This document shows positions 60,545-64,000 of a stretch of DNA of 64,000 nt, piece by piece. A program made the translations under genes and the position numbers. Below the pieces are notes generated by a model. It searched no databases. It worked only from the letters and a program-made list of their open reading frames with translations, and was not told the origin of the DNA. This DNA is from WTFY01 sp965220895 (GTDB taxonomy: Bacteria > Pseudomonadota > Gammaproteobacteria > UBA4575), in the NCBI GenBank assembly GCA_965220895.1, contig OZ244850.1:1860001-1924000 (forward strand), written 5' to 3'. The first letter of the stretch is position 1. Every line of letters begins with the position of its first letter.

Positions 60545-62311
60545 ATGTCCACGAGCGCTACTCGCACGACCAGCTGGCAGACCTATTCCCGCTTGCTGGG
60601 CTACACCTTTTCCAAGTGGCAGTACCTGCTGCTGGGTTCGGTGTCCCTGCTGGTGTTCTCGGGGCTGGATGCCTTGACCGTGTACCTGCTCGGGCCCTTC
60701 ATCGACGGCGCTTTCGTGGACAAGAATTACGATGAGATCAAGTGGATTCCGATGGTGCTGTTGCTGGTCATCGTGCTGCGCGGAGTCGCGAATTTTGCAG
60801 GCACCTACTACATCGGCTATGTGGGCGCGTACGTGATCAAGGCCTTGCGCCAGCAGATGTTTGACCGGCTGCAGTTCCTGCCGGCCCACTACTTCGACTT
60901 CCAGGCGACAGGCAACCTGCTGTCGAAATTTTCCTACGACGTTGAGCATGTGATCGGGGCAGCGGCGAAAAGTCTTCGCAGCCTGGTGGAAGATACGTCC
61001 AAGATCATCTTCCTGCTGGGCGTGATGATGTACAACAACTGGAAGCTGACCCTGATTTTTCTGGTGGTGGCCCCGGCCATTGCCGCGGTGGTCGGCTATA
61101 CCAGCCGCCTGTTCAGAAAGTACAGCACACGCATCCAGCAGTCCGTAGGCAAGATCACCCATATCGTCGAGGAAAGCATTACCGGACACCGCATCGTCAA
61201 GCTGTTCGGCGGGCAGGACTATGAAATCCGCAAGTTCGGGATGGCCAACGAAGGCTATCGCCGCTCCTACCTGAGGAAGGTCATGACCAAGGCGGCCAGT
61301 ACTCCGGTGATCCAGATGCTGGTCGGTTTCGTGCTGGTCGTGGTGCTGGCCGTGGCCGCCCGCCCGGTCATGGCATCCGGCGAAAGTGCAGGGGAGTTCG
61401 TGGCCTTCATCGTGGCGATGGTCTGGATCCTGACCCCGGCCAGAAAGCTCACCCTGGTGAACGAGATCCTGCAGACCGGCATTGCCGCAGGCGAAAGCGT
61501 GTTTGAGTTGATCGATACGGAAAAGGAACCCGAAACCATCGGCAAAACGCTCAAGACCTGCCGGGGGGAGATCGAGTACCGCGGGGTAGGCTTCAAGTAC
61601 ACCTCCCGGGAAGAGCAGGCGCTGTCTGACATCAACCTGAGCATCGAGCCGGGGGAAACCGTGGCATTCGTGGGTCGCTCCGGCAGCGGCAAGAGCACGA
61701 TCGTGAACCTGCTGCCGCGCTTTTACGATGCCGACCAGGGCAGCATCCTGGTCGACGGCACCGACATCCGGGAATTCAGCCTGGCCTCCCTGCGGGCACA
61801 GATGGCCTTCGTCCACCAGGAAGTCGTTCTGTTCAACGATACGATTGCGAACAATATTGCCTATGCAAAAAATGTGAAGTCCGACGACGAGCAGGTGCTG
61901 CAGGCCGCCCGGGCCGCCCATGTGCTGGAGTTCACGGACAAGCTGGCGGACGGGCTGGACACCGAGGTCGGCGAGAATGGCGTGCTGCTGTCGGGAGGCC
62001 AGCGCCAGCGAGTCGCACTTGCCAGGGCGCTGCTCAGGGATGCCCCGGTGCTGATCCTAGATGAGGCAACCTCCTCGCTGGATTCCGAGTCAGAGAAATA
62101 CATCCAGGCAGCCATTGAGGCCTTGCAGAAGGACAGGACGACACTGATCATTGCGCATCGCCTGTCGACTACGGAAAAAGCGGACCGGGTCGTGGTGATG
62201 GACAAGGGCCGTATCGTAGAGATTGGCCGGCCCCAGGAGTTGCTGGAGCGCGACGGCGTGTACGCCGGATTGTACAGGCTGCAGGCGCGCGACGTTGCCG
62301 TGGACCTGTAG
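60545..62311 (+). CDS. msbA: MsbA, lipid A-core flippase (ABC transporter)
   Basis: A 588-residue half-transporter from ATG 60545 (TTG 60527, overlapping the lolD stop, is possible). Six-helix membrane domain at about 20-320, with PAHYFDFQATGNLLSKFSYD and GKITHIVEESITGHRIVKLF typical of MsbA. Nucleotide domain: Walker A GRSGSGKSTIVNLLPRFYD, signature LLSGGQRQRVALARAL, Walker B PVLILDEATSSLD. Flips lipid A from the inner to the outer leaflet. Next to lpxK, as in many gammaproteobacteria. Confidence 0.95.
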   Translation: MSTSATRTTSWQTYSRLLGYTFSKWQYLLLGSVSLLVFSGLDALTVYLLGPFIDGAFVDKNYDEIKWIPMVLLLVIVLRGVANFAGTYYIGYVGAYVIKALRQQMFDRLQFLPAHYFDFQATGNLLSKFSYDVEHVIGAAAKSLRSLVEDTSKIIFLLGVMMYNNWKLTLIFLVVAPAIAAVVGYTSRLFRKYSTRIQQSVGKITHIVEESITGHRIVKLFGGQDYEIRKFGMANEGYRRSYLRKVMTKAASTPVIQMLVGFVLVVVLAVAARPVMASGESAGEFVAFIVAMVWILTPARKLTLVNEILQTGIAAGESVFELIDTEKEPETIGKTLKTCRGEIEYRGVGFKYTSREEQALSDINLSIEPGETVAFVGRSGSGKSTIVNLLPRFYDADQGSILVDGTDIREFSLASLRAQMAFVHQEVVLFNDTIANNIAYAKNVKSDDEQVLQAARAAHVLEFTDKLADGLDTEVGENGVLLSGGQRQRVALARALLRDAPVLILDEATSSLDSESEKYIQAAIEALQKDRTTLIIAHRLSTTEKADRVVVMDKGRIVEIGRPQELLERDGVYAGLYRLQARDVAVDL

Positions 62312-62330
62312 AGGCATCGGGACCTGTTTT

Positions 62331-63335
62331 GTGGCACTGAACATCGATCCAGAAAAGGTCTGGTATTCAAACAGCACGCTTTCCGTCTTGCTGTTGCCCC
62401 TGTCCTGGCTGTTCCGGCTGATCGTTGCCCTCCGGCGGGCTTATTACCAGTTCGCTGGCCGCTCGCACAGCCCATCCCCGGCCTACGTGATCGTGGTGGG
62501 CAACATCGCGGTAGGTGGTACCGGGAAAACCCCTTTTTTGATCTGGCTGGCCAGGCAGTGCTGCAAGCGGGGACTGAAGACCGGCATCATCACCCGTGGC
62601 TACAAGGGCACCCGCACAGACCGGGTGGTTGAGGTTGGCACGGACAGCCGGGTCGAGGAGGTCGGCGACGAGGCTCTGCTGCTGGCAAGAAAGACTGCCT
62701 GTCCGGTGGTGGCGGCGACCGACCGCAGCCAGGCACTGGCGCGGCTCGTACAATCCGCACAGCCCGATGTGGTGTTATCGGATGACGGGCTGCAGCATTA
62801 CGCGATGGGCCGTGATTTCGAGATCGCGGTCATTGATGGCGTGCGGGAGTTCGGTAACGGCCGATGCCTGCCGGCGGGGCCCCTGCGCGAGCCGCCGTCG
62901 CGCCTTCGAAGCTGCGACCTCGTGGTGCGAAACGGACCGGCCAATCCACAGGGCCTGTATTTTGAAGTGCAGCCGGAAGAACTTCATGCATTGAACCTGC
63001 GCGAGGTGCGAAAGTCGCTGCAGGAGTTTCGCGGGCGCACGGTGCATGCCGTAGCAGGAATAGGAAATCCCGGACGCTTTTTCAGGCTGCTCAAGCAGGC
63101 GGGTCTTGACATCATCGAGCATGCCTTTGCAGACCACCATGCCTACGTGAAAGCGGACCTCGAGTTCGGTGATGATGCGCCGATCCTGATGACTGAAAAA
63201 GATGTCGTAAAGTGCGAGACTTTCCTTGACAGCGACATCTGGTATCTACCCATAATAGTGCAGCCCAATGCGGCCCTGGAACAACGTATCTCGACCCTGA
63301 TCGAAGGAATCCCGATTGCAAAAACAACTGCTTGA
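62331..63335 (+). CDS. lpxK: LpxK, tetraacyldisaccharide 4'-kinase
   Basis: A 334-residue protein starting at GTG 62331. N-terminal membrane-associated helix (LSVLLLPLSWLFRLIVALRR), the P-loop VGNIAVGGTGKTPFLIWLA, then GIITRGYKGT, VGDEALLLARKTACPVVAAT, VVLSDDGLQHYAMGRDFEIA and GNGRCLPAGPLREP. It phosphorylates the lipid A precursor at the 4' position. Ends overlapping the next gene by 20 bp. Confidence 0.95.
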   Translation: MALNIDPEKVWYSNSTLSVLLLPLSWLFRLIVALRRAYYQFAGRSHSPSPAYVIVVGNIAVGGTGKTPFLIWLARQCCKRGLKTGIITRGYKGTRTDRVVEVGTDSRVEEVGDEALLLARKTACPVVAATDRSQALARLVQSAQPDVVLSDDGLQHYAMGRDFEIAVIDGVREFGNGRCLPAGPLREPPSRLRSCDLVVRNGPANPQGLYFEVQPEELHALNLREVRKSLQEFRGRTVHAVAGIGNPGRFFRLLKQAGLDIIEHAFADHHAYVKADLEFGDDAPILMTEKDVVKCETFLDSDIWYLPIIVQPNAALEQRISTLIEGIPIAKTTA

Positions 63336-63510
63336 TATTCTGGTCTGCCCGGTCACCAAGGGGCCGTTGAAGTATGACCAGGAAAAGCAGGAGTTGATCT
63401 CCACTTCTGCAAAGCTTGCCTACCCGATTCGTGACGGCATCCCGGTCATGCTCGAAGATGAGGCCAGGTCACTCAGCGAAGAGGAATACGAGAAGTACAA
63501 GAGCCAGTAG
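63316..63510 (+). CDS. Trm112/YcaR-family small protein
   Basis: A 64-residue protein starting at TTG 63316 within the end of lpxK. LLDILVCPVTKGPLKYDQEK and AYPIRDGIPVMLEDEA define the family. Only one Cys of the zinc pair is present, as in many bacterial members. Conserved between lpxK and kdsB; its exact role is unknown. Confidence 0.92.
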   Translation: MQKQLLDILVCPVTKGPLKYDQEKQELISTSAKLAYPIRDGIPVMLEDEARSLSEEEYEKYKSQ

Positions 63511-63551
63511 CGCCTGACGCGGTTCAAGCTGTATCTGTCCGACGCCTGCTT

Positions 63552-64000
63552 ATGGATTTCAAGGTAGTCATCCCTGCACACTATGCATCGACCCGGCTGC
63601 CGGGCAAGGTGTTGCTGGAAGTGCGTGGCAAACCCATCATCGAGTACGTCTACAGGAATGCATGTGCAAGCGGCGCAAAACACGTCTTGGTCGCCACCGA
63701 CGACTCGAGAATCGTAGAGGCGGTACAGGCTTTTGGCGCCGAGGCCTGCCTCACTTCGACAGAGCATACATCCGGTTCAGACCGGATTGCGGAGGCCATA
63801 CAACGCAATGCCTGGCCTGAGGGCACCATCATCGTGAACCTGCAAGCGGATGAGCCGATGATGCCGGCAGAGAACATCGCGCAGGTCGCAACCAACCTCG
63901 GCCGCCACCCGGCGGTCGACATTGCAACCCTGTGTACCGGACTGGAGGTCGGGCATGAGGCGGGTGACCCGAACGTCGTCAAGGTCGTCCATGATCGTGA
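63552..64000 (+). CDS. kdsB: KdsB, CMP-KDO synthetase (partial at window edge)
   Basis: The first 149 residues from ATG 63552: MDFKVVIPAHYASTRLPGKV with the nucleotide-binding RLPGK, then GAKHVLVATDDSRIVEAVQA, CLTSTEHTSGSDRIAEAIQR and IIVNLQADEPMMPAENIAQV. It activates KDO with CTP for LPS inner-core synthesis. The remaining ~100 residues lie past position 64000. Confidence 0.95.
   Translation, partial: MDFKVVIPAHYASTRLPGKVLLEVRGKPIIEYVYRNACASGAKHVLVATDDSRIVEAVQAFGAEACLTSTEHTSGSDRIAEAIQRNAWPEGTIIVNLQADEPMMPAENIAQVATNLGRHPAVDIATLCTGLEVGHEAGDPNVVKVVHDR

Noticed and set aside
1..64000. CRISPR array or rRNA genes
   Set aside because: No regularly spaced short repeats and no rRNA-like sequence were seen; the only multi-copy sequence is the three-copy island-end repeat.

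Overview
The window looks like part of a gammaproteobacterial chromosome. The right third carries an envelope gene set typical of that class: lolC/E, lolD, msbA, lpxK, a Trm112-like gene and kdsB, with msrPQ and outer-membrane receptors nearby. Moderately GC-rich core genes and a tRNA-integrated conjugative-type island would fit a Chromatiales or Ectothiorhodospiraceae-like bacterium, but that assignment is inference and no species can be named.

Positions 1 to about 42,040 are one composite genomic island. It opens with a partial tyrosine integrase read leftwards, a small HTH protein, a CI-type S24 repressor facing a Cro-like protein, and a replication/partition module (ParB, DUF2857, and a replication protein cut at 4901). 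From 4.6 to 7.3 kb is inserted cargo on the minus strand, including a MntA/HepT toxin-antitoxin pair. From 8.0 to 20.1 kb runs a nearly complete, tightly overlapped GI-type (PFGI-1/ICE) type IV secretion operon. No relaxase, coupling protein, PilL or topoisomerase gene is visible, so the element looks unable to transfer on its own.

From 20.1 to 40.5 kb the GC content drops and the DNA is defence cargo. In order it holds: a type II restriction-modification pair; a phosphorothioate-DNA-dependent HNH nuclease beside a broken dnd (DNA sulfur modification) locus; a 5'-truncated DUF262/HNH gene; a XamI-type restriction-modification pair; a small nuclease; an IS1380-family element that splits another gene; a four-gene operon (adenine methyltransferase, tandem-GHKL histidine kinase, receiver protein, unknown protein); and an HsdR-N-like nuclease. 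The four-gene operon is the best candidate for an undescribed system.

The right side of the island is stepped. A ~140-bp sequence occurs three times (30176, 40643, 41857). The second and third copies run into a 44-45 bp 3' fragment of a tRNA-Arg with anticodon ACG, so they look like successive attR sites of islands stacked in one tRNA gene that lies left of the window. Between the last two att sites there is only an integrase-like remnant and a RelE/HigB-HigA-type module.

From 42.0 kb rightwards is ordinary chromosome: a TonB-dependent receptor, msrPQ methionine sulfoxide repair, a tRNA-Arg(TCG) with an IS481-like element 15 bp downstream, a possibly Fur-controlled porin/FMN-binding/PepSY/ApbE group that suggests extracytoplasmic flavin-based electron transfer, a FadL-type porin, an ATP-grasp/alpha-E/transglutaminase operon, and the lipoprotein/lipid A export and synthesis cluster, cut by the right edge inside kdsB.
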